A program made the translations under genes and the position numbers. Shown here in pieces: positions 54,291-62,622 of a stretch of DNA of 64,000 bases; position 1 is the first letter of the stretch, and each line of letters starts with the position of its first letter. The DNA lies in the NCBI GenBank assembly GCA_051208035.1, contig JBPJFZ010000001.1, forward strand, positions 186,001-250,000, written 5' to 3'. The notes beneath the pieces are model-generated. The model saw nothing but the letters and a program-made list of their open reading frames with translations. It did not search any database and was not told the origin of the DNA. This DNA comes from JACKOB01 sp024234575 (GTDB taxonomy: Bacteria > Pseudomonadota > Gammaproteobacteria > Pseudomonadales > Oleiphilaceae).

Positions 54291-54308
54291 ATGCATAATT
54301 AATGCCAA
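54291..54308 (-). promoter_or_regulatory. Sigma-54 promoter upstream of amtB
   Basis: On the complement TTGGCATTAATTATGCAT has the invariant GG and GC exactly 10 bases apart and matches most of TGGCAC-N5-TTGCA. The start site would be near 54281, giving a leader of about 245 bases. Nitrogen control of amtB through sigma-54 is well established in relatives. Confidence 0.72.
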
Positions 54309-54374
54309 CAAAGTGCAATACGCCCATTATTGTGCAAATCAGACCTGGCAAATAATTAAATGGCAGTAATAGTG

Positions 54375-55295
54375 CTACAAGGTATCATCGATACCGCGCG
54401 ACTGAAGCTCGCGGTGGGTTGAAAAATAGTCTTCTTTTAACCTTTTGAACGCCTTTTCAGCCTCAAGCAAGTAGATTAGATAAAGGCGAATATGCTCCTT
54501 TCTTCGAAGAATCTTTAACAGTTTCTGTGCACGAGAGTAAACGACGATTGACTGAAACAGATCTTTTTTTAATGCGCTGTTATAGGGCGCCAAATTTTCT
54601 AACTTCCATGCCAAACCACTTTTCCCCTCAAGCAACCTTATATGTCCTAGTGCCTTAAATTCGCATACTTGTCTCTCTTTCATTATTTCCTTGTAAGAAG
54701 GCTCTTTAATCAGAACTTTTCGCAAAGAAGTGAAACTGACGCAAAAAGAAATAAACAACAAGCCTAAAGCGCTTCCCCCAACCCAAGCGGGCAACACCCC
54801 CGAGAAAGCCAGGACACATAGAATGCCAAGACAAGTATTTAAAAGTATAGTGTATTCCCGAGTCTTTCTGGCAACTGCCAATAGATCGTTAGACGGGTAA
54901 TCTGGCATGTCTAACCAGTCATAATTTACAAGTAAAACCCCTTCACACTCTTTCATCAGTCTTAATTTTCTTGCCTGTTGCTTCTTTTTTTCTCCAATAT
55001 CATTTAAAACAGTATCCGAGGCAGGATTAGATGGTGATTCAACTCCAGCTGTCGGGATACCTTCATTCGTCTCAGCACCCGTGTCAGATTCTTTTATATG
55101 GATACCAGACTTCTGCTTTGCTGAAACCTTATCCTCCAGTTGAGCTGAAGCACTCTTCTTCCCTTTAGTGAGCATCAATGGCTGTGCACTTGCATCTTTA
55201 CCAGTTACTTTACTGCCAAAAGTGCTTTCCCCGGCAACCGCCCCGGGCATTACTTTATATTTTTGCTCAGCCATTCCTTTTTCCACGCAAGACAC
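54375..55295 (-). CDS. Unrecognised membrane protein with a central helical hairpin
   Basis: A 306-residue protein of no family I recognise. The first 100 residues are polar, low in hydrophobics and probably disordered. Residues 103-145 are charged helix, then two membrane helices form a tight hairpin (about 148-168 and 173-193, LLNTCLGILCVLAF and GLLFISFCVSF). The C-terminal 110 residues are rich in Lys, Arg, Glu and Leu and probably form a coiled coil. Both ends would face the cytoplasm. Start choice is unsure: GTG at 55295 or 55286, or ATG at 55274 with a GGA directly before it. It lies upstream of amtB on the same strand, 339 bases away, and diverges from a CBS protein. Confidence 0.75.
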   Translation of the reverse strand: MSCVEKGMAEQKYKVMPGAVAGESTFGSKVTGKDASAQPLMLTKGKKSASAQLEDKVSAKQKSGIHIKESDTGAETNEGIPTAGVESPSNPASDTVLNDIGEKKKQQARKLRLMKECEGVLLVNYDWLDMPDYPSNDLLAVARKTREYTILLNTCLGILCVLAFSGVLPAWVGGSALGLLFISFCVSFTSLRKVLIKEPSYKEIMKERQVCEFKALGHIRLLEGKSGLAWKLENLAPYNSALKKDLFQSIVVYSRAQKLLKILRRKEHIRLYLIYLLEAEKAFKRLKEDYFSTHRELQSRGIDDTL

Positions 55296-55678
55296 TTAAA
55301 AATACAATTTCATCCACACGTATTCGCACAGGGACTTAGTTCTGGAATTACTCCTTCAGTGTATAGCGGCCGTAAAATCAATTTCTGTAACCAAGCACTT
55401 TCTTGAGTGAGTATTAGTGCTGATCCGCTAAGTACCAAAAAGCTTGGTATTTGCTTAACTCTCGCCCACCAGCGCTTAAATTCGTGCAGGAGGCAGCACT
55501 CGATTTAGGCAACAACTAACTTAATAATTGCTCTAATGATATTAATCAATGAGCATCCAAATTTACATCGACTATATTTAAACGTACGAGTTTCCCTTAT
55601 CATTTTAATTAACAGCAAAATAGCCGTACACTTCCATACTTAATTGGATACCGCGTGCAAAAAAGAGGTAGGTTAATC
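55296..55678. other. Divergent intergenic region upstream of the CBS gene
   Basis: About 380 bases without a gene. The only structure I see is a TACCAA/TTGGTA hairpin at 55433-55449. It must hold the promoters of the CBS gene and the unrecognised membrane-protein gene, but I cannot place them. Confidence 0.5.
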
Positions 55679-56098
55679 ATGTCAGCTCCCAAAATACTTG
55701 TCAGAGACTATATGAAGTCACTCAGCCTTTCTTTTACTGCCAGCACTGGCGTGGAAGAAATTGTTAAAGCTCTGATTAAGAATAAAGTTGTTGGTGCTCC
55801 TGTTCTTGACGAAAACAAAAAACTTATCGGATTCGTAACTGAGCGAGATTGCTTAAGACAAATGCTAAACGATAGCTACTATTGTGAAGACCATCAGGTA
55901 GCTAGTGACATAATGCGGGCTAGCCCTCTATCAGTTAGTCCCGACGAAGACATCATGGCATTGGCAGAAAAAATGACTAAACCTATGCCAAAACTTTATC
56001 CTGTCGTAGAAAGCGGAAAGGTCATTGGTATTATCACCAGATCTGACGTTTTGAAAGCACTGAGTTTGGCGCGAGTTAACAGCTGCGGCGTAAAATAA
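55679..56098 (+). CDS. Tandem CBS-domain protein
   Basis: A 139-residue protein made of two CBS repeats (VRDYMKSLSLSFTAS to VTERDCLRQML, and ASDIMRASPLSVSPDE to ITRSDVLKAL). Such pairs usually bind adenine nucleotides and act as energy-sensing regulators. There is no other domain. The ATG at 55679 with GAGGTAGG upstream is preferred to an earlier in-frame start. Confidence 0.87.
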   Translation: MSAPKILVRDYMKSLSLSFTASTGVEEIVKALIKNKVVGAPVLDENKKLIGFVTERDCLRQMLNDSYYCEDHQVASDIMRASPLSVSPDEDIMALAEKMTKPMPKLYPVVESGKVIGIITRSDVLKALSLARVNSCGVK

Positions 56099-56109
56099 AC
56101 GAGTCGGTT

Positions 56110-56148
56110 TGATGGTGGCAAGCATAATACATAGTTTAGCCGCCATCA
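56110..56148 (+). terminator. Long-loop hairpin after the CBS gene
   Basis: TGATGGTGGC and GCCGCCATCA pair over 10 positions (one T-G) with a 19-base loop, 12 bases after the stop. The following run is CACCTCTT, so termination strength is doubtful. Confidence 0.5.
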
Positions 56149-56277
56149 CACCTCTTACAAAAGTCAACCTTCCCCCTACTCAGAAAAGCCGCTTCATCAC
56201 TTTGGCTATTTCTTCGTTCATCCAACTACGGATATCATTGTAAGTTAGTAAAACCAAAATTTTTGGAATAACACACT

Positions 56278-56892
56278 ATGTTTACTGGAATAATTCAAGG
56301 TCTTGCGGTCATTGAGTCTGCCCAGAGACTGCCCGGACTAACAAAGCTCACCTGCCAATTTCCTCAACACTCTTTAACATCCCTGCAAAGAGGTGCGAGC
56401 ATCGCGTTAAATGGTGTATGCCTTACCGTCACAGACTTTAACGACCAACAAGTGTCATTTGATGTGATGGCCGAAACTTTACAGACAACAAATTTAGCTG
56501 AGGTAAACAAGGGGGATAAAATCAATTTTGAAAGAGCTGCTCGAGTAGGCGATGAAATAGGTGGTCATTTGGTTTCTGGACATATCCACACTAAAGCAGA
56601 AATTATTTCTCGAAATGAAACAGAGAACAACTGCACATTACTTTTTCAGCTTGAACAAAAATGGACTAAGTATATTATTCCCAAAGGGTTCATTACCGTT
56701 AACGGCGCAAGCCTGACCGTTGGTGCGAATGTAACAAGCGATCAGTTCTCAGTTCACCTCATACCCGAAACACTTTCTGTCACCACGTTTGGCACAGCAA
56801 AAGCAGGTGATACAGTTAATATTGAAATCGACACCCAAACCCAAACCATAGTCGATACCATTGAGCGATTGGGTTTAAAGTTAAATAACTAA
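56278..56892 (+). CDS. ribE: Riboflavin synthase, alpha subunit
   Basis: A 204-residue enzyme that converts two lumazine molecules to riboflavin. It opens with the diagnostic MFTGIIQG and has two lumazine-binding barrels, with IALNGVCLTV in the first and ITVNGASLTV in the second. No RFN riboswitch is seen in the leader. It is followed by elbB within 16 bases. Confidence 0.95.
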   Translation: MFTGIIQGLAVIESAQRLPGLTKLTCQFPQHSLTSLQRGASIALNGVCLTVTDFNDQQVSFDVMAETLQTTNLAEVNKGDKINFERAARVGDEIGGHLVSGHIHTKAEIISRNETENNCTLLFQLEQKWTKYIIPKGFITVNGASLTVGANVTSDQFSVHLIPETLSVTTFGTAKAGDTVNIEIDTQTQTIVDTIERLGLKLNN

Positions 56893-56907
56893 AAAAGAGA
56901 CGTAAAA

Positions 56908-57561
56908 ATGAAGAAAGTCGCTGTCATCTTATCAGGTTGTGGATATCTCGACGGTTCTGAAATCTACGAGTCCGTGATTACGCTGCTGGCACTCGATAGT
57001 AACGATGCTAAATACCGTTGCTTCGCGCCGGACATTCCCCAAATGCATACGATTAATCACATTACCGGAGAGGTGATGCCGTCGGATCGCAACGTTTTGA
57101 TAGAAGCCTCACGTATAGCGAGGGGCGATATAGCAGACATAAATGCGCTGGATGTTAACGAATTCGATGCGATAATTTTCCCCGGTGGATTTGGTGCCGC
57201 AAAAAACTTAAGTGATTTTGCAATTGAAGGCACAAACATGTCTGTAACAGAGTCTGTCGCGAAAGTCGCCAAAGCCTTTGCAGACGCAGGCAAACCTGCA
57301 GGCTATATCTGTATCGCACCAGCTCTTGCCGCCTCAATCTATGGCGGTGCATTAAAATGCACCATTGGAAAAGACGCCGCAACTGCCGCCGCAATAGACG
57401 CAATGGGTGGCAAACACGTTGAATGTGCAGTAGATGATGTCGTTATTGATGAGACTCATAAAGTCGTTACGACTCCCGCTTATATGCTTGCAAACAGAAT
57501 ATCAGAAGCAGCAGCCGGTATTGAGAAACTAGTATCAACCATTCTGACAATGATTAAGTAA
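56908..57561 (+). CDS. elbB: ElbB-type glyoxalase (DJ-1/PfpI superfamily)
   Basis: A 217-residue class I glutamine-amidotransferase-like protein. VAVILSGCGYLDGSEIYES at the start, FPGGFGAAKNLSDFA in the middle and the nucleophile-elbow cysteine in GYICIAPALAA are typical of ElbB (YhbL), which has glyoxalase activity and was linked to isoprenoid production. It is coupled with ribE. Confidence 0.93.
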   Translation: MKKVAVILSGCGYLDGSEIYESVITLLALDSNDAKYRCFAPDIPQMHTINHITGEVMPSDRNVLIEASRIARGDIADINALDVNEFDAIIFPGGFGAAKNLSDFAIEGTNMSVTESVAKVAKAFADAGKPAGYICIAPALAASIYGGALKCTIGKDAATAAAIDAMGGKHVECAVDDVVIDETHKVVTTPAYMLANRISEAAAGIEKLVSTILTMIK

Positions 57562-57574
57562 ATTTCGCTATTAA

Positions 57575-57599
57575 GGGACGGTTTGGTCGAAACCGTCCC
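57575..57599 (+). terminator. Hairpin after elbB
   Basis: GGGACGGTTT and AAACCGTCCC form a perfect 10-pair stem with a five-base loop, 13 bases after the stop. The next bases are not T-rich; a second terminator follows 50 bases on. Confidence 0.65.
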
Positions 57600-57646
57600 A
57601 CTTCCCTAATCCCCTCTTATCAAAACTCTGTAACCACGCCGTCATA

Positions 57647-57674
57647 AATTAGGATGAACATTCTAATTTTTTTT
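57647..57674 (+). terminator. Rho-independent terminator of ribE-elbB
   Basis: AATTAGGATG pairs with CATTCTAATT (one G-T) and is followed by six T. It backs up the hairpin just after elbB. Confidence 0.65.
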
Positions 57675-57777
57675 CCTAGTATTGGCCCATAGTCCTTAAA
57701 AACCCAATTAATCTAAGTGCCAAATCAAGCATAACCTCCCATTAGGCAGTGCTGACCGGCAGAAAAAGAGAGTAGAA

Positions 57778-58197
57778 ATGATTCAAGAAAACGTTAAAGC
57801 TCAATTGGAAAACATCCAAAATGCCGGTAAAAAAATTCAGGCAGAAGTTTCTGAAAAAGTAAAGCAGGCAGAAACCGAAGGGCGCAAACTTTTAGAAAAA
57901 ATTGCAGGGTCAGAAATTCAGCCCGAAACCAAGCTTTCTGACGTCGTAACCAAGATTAGAGAGAATAATCCAACATTTAGACAGCTGCTGTTAAATGTTG
58001 ACGCAGCAACCTACGATGCGCGTGAGAGCTTGAAATGGAATGCAAGCATGATGACTGCATATGCAAAGTTACAGGCTGAGAAGTCCATTGATCGGGATGT
58101 TAAACCTGCAATCGAGTCATATGTCGCAGCTGCAGAGAAAAAATTGCAGACGCTGAAAGAGTCTGCTAACCAATTAAAAGCGAAGATTCTTAACTAG
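57778..58197 (+). CDS. Small all-helical, phasin-like protein
   Basis: A 139-residue protein that is almost wholly amphipathic helix, rich in Ala, Lys, Glu and Gln, with one short break near residues 45-65. It has no signal peptide or cysteine. The composition resembles phasins and other granule- or membrane-coating proteins, but I do not recognise a family motif and no polyhydroxyalkanoate gene is near. GAGAG precedes the ATG, and two strong terminators follow it, so it is probably a single, well-expressed transcript. Confidence 0.75.
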   Translation: MIQENVKAQLENIQNAGKKIQAEVSEKVKQAETEGRKLLEKIAGSEIQPETKLSDVVTKIRENNPTFRQLLLNVDAATYDARESLKWNASMMTAYAKLQAEKSIDRDVKPAIESYVAAAEKKLQTLKESANQLKAKILN

Positions 58198-58207
58198 TTA
58201 CCCCTCA

Positions 58208-58234
58208 CTTCTCTCTTAAAGAGCGAAGTTTTTT
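58208..58234 (+). terminator. First of two terminators after the phasin-like gene
   Basis: CTTC-T-CTC pairs with GAG-C-GAAG (one mismatch) around TTAAA, followed by six T. Confidence 0.7.
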
Positions 58235-58235
58235 C

Positions 58236-58260
58236 GGCCCCTCCCCGGGGCCTTTTTTTT
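58236..58260 (+). terminator. Second, strong terminator after the phasin-like gene
   Basis: GGCCCC pairs with GGGGCC around five bases and runs into eight T. It touches the stop codon of the convergent ubiV gene. Confidence 0.9.
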
Positions 58261-59152
58261 AGCTCAATTCTTCTCGACTTATATTCCTGCCAGGCTTTCC
58301 AAACCAATAGCCATTGCAATCCGCATCCGACAAACTAATATTTTTACTACCGTTTGCCATGGCTTGCTCAAAAGTACTAATTTGCTCAAAAATACCCGTA
58401 GGCTCTGGGCTAATACGTATGATATCTACACCAATATCTTGCATTGCTGCCAGTTCGGACTCCAAGTTATAAAGCCGACCTGACATTGTTTGGATACCAT
58501 TTAGTGTAAATAAATCTTCATCTTCCTGACTTAAAACTTCAAGCCCTCCTTCATGATGAATACACTTTAACTGACAATTATCTTTAGGCAGATCGTAGTA
58601 ACGAGCAGTGAAGCATCTGGCAGAATACGCTAAAGGAATTTTACCAAAACTAAAAACCTCTACTTCAAAGGAAGAGCGGCTTTTGTCTTCTTCAGCATCG
58701 CCAAGAATGTCCACTAAATTACCTTTCGACAACTCAACGGGCATCACCCATCGCTGCAGACCCTTTTTGATAAGAAACTGAAGCGTTTTAAAGTTGTAAA
58801 CATTAATTGCTGGGCCGGCTATAAACGGTATACCTTTTTCCGACAGCAGTTGGACCGCGGCTAAATCATTTGCCTCCACACTAAATTCACCGTTGTCGCA
58901 ATATTTTTTAAGTGTCTTGATTTCTGATTCTGCAGCAAGAAGTGTTAGTGTAGACAATACTGCCTCTTTACCAGACGCTTTCACTTGACAGGCGATATCG
59001 ACCCAATCTGACAGCGAAAGTTCACGCCTTTTGGAGCAAACAGTCTCCCCCAAATAGATAACATCTACTGGTGATGCCATGGCTTGCTGATAAAAATCGA
59101 GTACGCGCTGCTTTTCCCAAAAATACAGAATCGGCCCTAAAGATAATTTCAT
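58259..59152 (-). CDS. ubiV: Oxygen-independent ubiquinone hydroxylation protein UbiV
   Basis: A 297-residue U32-family protein. With UbiU it hydroxylates the ubiquinone ring without oxygen, using prephenate as oxygen donor, and carries a 4Fe-4S cluster. The four cluster cysteines are visible: ETVCSKRREL near residue 40, and SARCFTARYYDLPKDNCQLKC near 180-197. The frame is open upstream into ubiU, but the ATG at 59152 has AAGGAG at good spacing and matches the family N-terminus (MKLSLGPILYFW). Sixteen bases separate it from ubiU. Confidence 0.94.
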   Translation of the reverse strand: MKLSLGPILYFWEKQRVLDFYQQAMASPVDVIYLGETVCSKRRELSLSDWVDIACQVKASGKEAVLSTLTLLAAESEIKTLKKYCDNGEFSVEANDLAAVQLLSEKGIPFIAGPAINVYNFKTLQFLIKKGLQRWVMPVELSKGNLVDILGDAEEDKSRSSFEVEVFSFGKIPLAYSARCFTARYYDLPKDNCQLKCIHHEGGLEVLSQEDEDLFTLNGIQTMSGRLYNLESELAAMQDIGVDIIRISPEPTGIFEQISTFEQAMANGSKNISLSDADCNGYWFGKPGRNISREELS

Positions 59153-59168
59153 TGTGGCTCCTTGATAA

Positions 59169-60164
59169 CTATTGCCAGGACCGGGTGTAGGCACCCAGTG
59201 TTGTCTGCGTTCCTTCCGACACCTTCGATAAAGCATCATTCCACATCGGTTTAACGGCGAATCTTGCTGGATCATGACGATAAGCGTCCAAGGCTCTGCG
59301 CCATGTTTTCACAACGCTTTCGACGTAAGCAGGACTGCGCTGGCGCCCTTCTATCTTTACAGCCTTTATCCCCGCTGACGCCAGAGCAGGTATTAACTCG
59401 ATTGTATTTAGACTTGTAGGCTCTTCTATGGCGTTAAATATTCGGCCATTGACATTGAAGCGCCCCTTGCAGAGCGTTGGGTAGCCGGCCTTTTCCCCTT
59501 CCTCATACTTATCGATCAATAAACCATTAAGTCGTGAATAGAGCTGGTTGCCCTTTTGCTCCCATCTAACCGCCTTGGCTGGCGAACAAGCTCCGCAATT
59601 ATTTGGCGACTCGTCAGTCAAATATGAAGATAGATAACAGCGCCCTTCAGCCATAATACATAGGCTGCCAAAAGCAAAGACCTCAAGATCAACGGGAGAC
59701 TGGCTGGCCAGTGTTTCTACTTGTTTCAAAGAAAGAACGCGGGGTAATACAGCTCGTTTAACATTAAAATTATTTGCGAAAAAACTGAGGGTTTCGCGAT
59801 TGGTTGCTGAGCCTTGAACAGAAAGGTGCAAATTCAGTTCTGGGTGTTTGGTTGCCGCATACTCCATCACCGAAATATCAGCACATATTACCGCATCGAT
59901 CCCGTAATTTGCTGATACATCGACAGCTTTCTGCCACCGCTCCCACCCTCTGGATTGCGCATAGGTATTTATCGCAACAAAGACTTTAACCTGACGCTGT
60001 TTCGCGTAATCAATCGCTTTAACGACGTTTGCATCTGTAAAATTTAAACCAGCAAAATGCCTTGCATTCGTGTCGTCTTTAAACCCGATATAAACCGCAT
60101 CAGCGCCATTATCAACAGCAATCTTTAACGCCGACAAACTACCTGCCGGACAAACCAGCTCCAT
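59169..60164 (-). CDS. ubiU: Oxygen-independent ubiquinone hydroxylation protein UbiU
   Basis: A 331-residue U32-family protein, partner of UbiV. MELVCPAGSLSALKIAVDNGADAV opens the protein, and the cluster cysteines lie in GSLCIMAEGRCYLSSYL, NNCGAC and YPTLCKGR. KIEGRQRSPAYVESVV is the family's C-terminal landmark. It is the first gene of the ubiUV operon, divergent from ubiT. Confidence 0.95.
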   Translation of the reverse strand: MELVCPAGSLSALKIAVDNGADAVYIGFKDDTNARHFAGLNFTDANVVKAIDYAKQRQVKVFVAINTYAQSRGWERWQKAVDVSANYGIDAVICADISVMEYAATKHPELNLHLSVQGSATNRETLSFFANNFNVKRAVLPRVLSLKQVETLASQSPVDLEVFAFGSLCIMAEGRCYLSSYLTDESPNNCGACSPAKAVRWEQKGNQLYSRLNGLLIDKYEEGEKAGYPTLCKGRFNVNGRIFNAIEEPTSLNTIELIPALASAGIKAVKIEGRQRSPAYVESVVKTWRRALDAYRHDPARFAVKPMWNDALSKVSEGTQTTLGAYTRSWQ

Positions 60165-60243
60165 AGTAACCTCCTGTAATGCAGACGATTTACGAGGCTA
60201 TGAATAACCAAATTGGTATCTGCAAGATTGGAAAAAGACGGAG

Positions 60244-60309
60244 ATTATCAAACATCGATACGGTCAAGTTGACAATTATCAAGCGATGAAAAAGTTTATT
60301 TGGCATCAT
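60244..60309. promoter_or_regulatory. Divergent ubiU/ubiT promoters around the FNR box
   Basis: GATAAT on the complement (60244-60249) and CATCAT on the plus strand (60304-60309) are -10 boxes placed so that the FNR-type site would sit about 38-41 bases before either start site, the usual class II activating position. Confidence 0.55.
60269..60282. promoter_or_regulatory. FNR/Anr box between ubiU and ubiT
   Basis: TTGAC-AATT-ATCAA matches the FNR consensus TTGAT-N4-ATCAA at nine of ten bases. FNR control of ubiUV/ubiT is known in E. coli, and the site lies between the divergent genes that need it. Confidence 0.8.
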
Positions 60310-60371
60310 TGCGGGCAATATATGTGGCTAAAACTACCACTGCGCGTTGGGCCGAAGAATAAAGGTATTTT

Positions 60372-60833
60372 ATGTATAAAGAACTCCCCCTGCTTGCCAC
60401 CAAACCATTGATGCTACTGCCATTTAGACTTCATGCTTTTTTACTTGAAAGAGTGCTGTCTAAAGTATTTCGAGCGCAAATCGAAGATGGAACATGCAAC
60501 TTTATGCGGCAACGCTGGCTGCAAATAAAAATATCTGATCTGGGGGCCACCTGGTACTTCTCCCTTGATCCGCAAAACCGAATTGTAATGAGTAAAAATG
60601 CTTTTGCAGATGTGTCAATCACAGGCAATCTCAACGAATTTATTCTCCTCGCAGCACAGCGTGAAGATCCTGACACGCTGTTTTTTCAAAGAAGGTTAAT
60701 GATTGAAGGTGACACTGAGCTGGGCCTGGAAATCAAAAACTTGATGGATAGCGCCGACTTACAGCTATTGTCAAAAGAGTTGCGGTTCTTAATCTCCGGC
60801 GCTGGAGAGTGGGTGACATTATCAACAGGTTAA
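60372..60833 (+). CDS. ubiT: Ubiquinone anaerobic biosynthesis accessory factor UbiT
   Basis: A 153-residue SCP2-domain protein that binds lipid and is needed for anaerobic ubiquinone synthesis together with UbiU and UbiV. The lipid-binding fold covers about residues 25-130 (ADVSITGNLNEFILLAAQREDPDTLFFQRRLMIEGDTELGL is the conserved core region). It diverges from ubiUV and converges on tmk. Confidence 0.93.
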   Translation: MYKELPLLATKPLMLLPFRLHAFLLERVLSKVFRAQIEDGTCNFMRQRWLQIKISDLGATWYFSLDPQNRIVMSKNAFADVSITGNLNEFILLAAQREDPDTLFFQRRLMIEGDTELGLEIKNLMDSADLQLLSKELRFLISGAGEWVTLSTG

Positions 60834-60845
60834 ATAGATGGCATT

Positions 60846-61475
60846 CTATGGGGTGCCAATTAAAGCGTCGATAACAAGTGATAACTGCTGCTGAACCTCC
60901 TCAATGGCTCCGGTTGCATCAACGATTCTATATCGGTGTGGATTTTTCGCAGCCAGCTCCAGATAGCCATCACGCACTCGAGAGAAGAACGCGATGTTTT
61001 CTTTCTCAAATCGATCCAACTCACCGCGTTTTTTAGCCCGTTGCAACCCTATTTCAACGGGTGCATCCAGTAAAATAGTACAGTCAGGGCGAAACGTAGA
61101 TTGCACCATGTTTTCCAGTAGCGCGATATTTGCCAAGCTCTGCCCCCTGCCATAACCCTGGTACGCATAGGTCGCATCTGTAAAGCGATCACATACAATC
61201 CAGTCCCCATGGGATAGCTTTGGTAAGATAAACTGCTTTAGATGTTGCGCCCGTGACGCAAACATCAGTAACAACTCAGTTTCTTCACAAACAAACTCGG
61301 TTCGATTGTTTAGCAGCGTATTCCTGATTTCTTCAGCCATTGGCGTGCCACCAGGCTCGCGAGTAACTTCACAACCGAAACCGGCCGCATCGATTTTTTT
61401 GCGAATAAAGTCGATATTGGTTGTTTTACCAACACCTTCGATGCCTTCAACCGTAATGAATTTACCCTTTGTCAT
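60846..61475 (-). CDS. tmk: Thymidylate kinase
   Basis: A 209-residue kinase making dTDP from dTMP. P-loop EGIEGVGKTT (10-19), the DR motif DRFTDATYAYQGYGRG and the RAKKRGELDRFE lid are present. It follows mltG in the order fabF-pabC-mltG-tmk, common in gammaproteobacteria; holB would be expected next but is absent here, replaced by convergent ubiT. Confidence 0.95.
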   Translation of the reverse strand: MTKGKFITVEGIEGVGKTTNIDFIRKKIDAAGFGCEVTREPGGTPMAEEIRNTLLNNRTEFVCEETELLLMFASRAQHLKQFILPKLSHGDWIVCDRFTDATYAYQGYGRGQSLANIALLENMVQSTFRPDCTILLDAPVEIGLQRAKKRGELDRFEKENIAFFSRVRDGYLELAAKNPHRYRIVDATGAIEEVQQQLSLVIDALIGTP

Positions 61476-61530
61476 GATCAGCCTTTTCTTAAAACCAGTT
61501 TCGCATTCAACCTTCTTTTCAGGATTGAAC

Positions 61531-62574
61531 TCATTTACCTGGTGTTGATTTGTAGTTTTCTTTTCTTTTCTTTATTTGGTAATTCTGTACAGCTCGATTG
61601 TGCTCCTGAAGCGTTTCAGAGAACTGATGGTGGCCATCACCTTTAGCTACAAAGAAAATATACTTCGTTTGCGCTGGATTGAGTGCGGCCAAGATAGAGT
61701 CTTTCCCCGGCATGGCAATTGGCGTTGGTGGAAGACCACGATACCTGTAAGTATTGTACGGTGAGTCAACTCTAAGGTCAGATCGACGAATATTTCCATC
61801 ATAAGCCTCACCCAGTGCATAGATAACAGTCGGGTCAGTTTGCAATTTCATACCCGCATTCAGTCTGTTATGAAAAACACTGGATATCGTGCCTCGTTCT
61901 GCACCCACACTCGTTTCACGTTCAATTAATGACGCTAGTATTAACGCATCATAAGGGGTTTCTATCGCACTACTTAAGTTGCTTAAGGAGCGTCCCTCCC
62001 AGGCAACCGTCAGCGTCTTTTGCATTACCTCTCGGGCGCGACGCAATATTGATATATCCTCATCACCTTTTATATAGCGGTAGGTGTCTGGAAATATCCA
62101 TCCTTCCGCAGAGCCTGTGACTCCAAGCTTTTCTGGAATGTCTTTGACGTTTTCATCAGTAATTGTCTGCTCGAGCTTCGGGTGCATTGATAGCTCTTGG
62201 ACAACCTGCTGCAGTGTCCACCCTTCAGGAAAGGTAATCTGGTAATGAACAACATCACCTGTCGCAAACACACCAAATAACTCTAAAAGCGTTACCGGAG
62301 AATCAACCACATATTCGCCCGCTTTAATCGCTGGGCTAATATAATCAAAGCGCACCAGCAGCTTTATCCAGAACGCACTGTCTACGATACCCATAGCCTC
62401 TAGTCGCGACGCAAGGGAGTTCACCGATTCGCCTTTTTCAATATCAATATACAAAGGCAGGCTTAGCGGCAGCTTTTCAGATTCCATTTGACTTATTTTG
62501 AAAGAAGCCATAGCCGTGATACCAATTGCTGACAACAAAAGCAACGATACGCATAAAAGTATTAGTTTTTTCAA
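61531..62574 (-). CDS. mltG: Endolytic transglycosylase MltG
   Basis: A 347-residue inner-membrane YceG-like protein that cuts nascent glycan strands and ends their growth. One N-terminal helix (about 3-24) is followed by a LysM-like region (IEKGESVNSLASRLEAMG) and the catalytic domain with the glutamate in LIERETSVGAERG and the conserved YNTYRYRGLPPTPIAMPG. Confidence 0.95.
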   Translation of the reverse strand: MKKLILLCVSLLLLSAIGITAMASFKISQMESEKLPLSLPLYIDIEKGESVNSLASRLEAMGIVDSAFWIKLLVRFDYISPAIKAGEYVVDSPVTLLELFGVFATGDVVHYQITFPEGWTLQQVVQELSMHPKLEQTITDENVKDIPEKLGVTGSAEGWIFPDTYRYIKGDEDISILRRAREVMQKTLTVAWEGRSLSNLSSAIETPYDALILASLIERETSVGAERGTISSVFHNRLNAGMKLQTDPTVIYALGEAYDGNIRRSDLRVDSPYNTYRYRGLPPTPIAMPGKDSILAALNPAQTKYIFFVAKGDGHHQFSETLQEHNRAVQNYQIKKRKENYKSTPGK

Positions 62575-62622
62575 AATCTTTCAGTTCTTATCTAATGCGA
62601 GACAAGCGCCGGGATAGCCAGA

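Larger units (their letters stand above)
54036..54374. other. Regulatory region upstream of amtB
   Basis: It holds the sigma-54 promoter and NtrC-like site listed separately, two TTGCAC copies just upstream of that promoter, and a second TTGGCA (54098-54103) without a proper -12 partner. No gene is seen. Confidence 0.5.

Noticed and set aside
56149..56277. FMN riboswitch before ribE
   Set aside because: The 130-base leader shows none of the conserved RFN-element helices.
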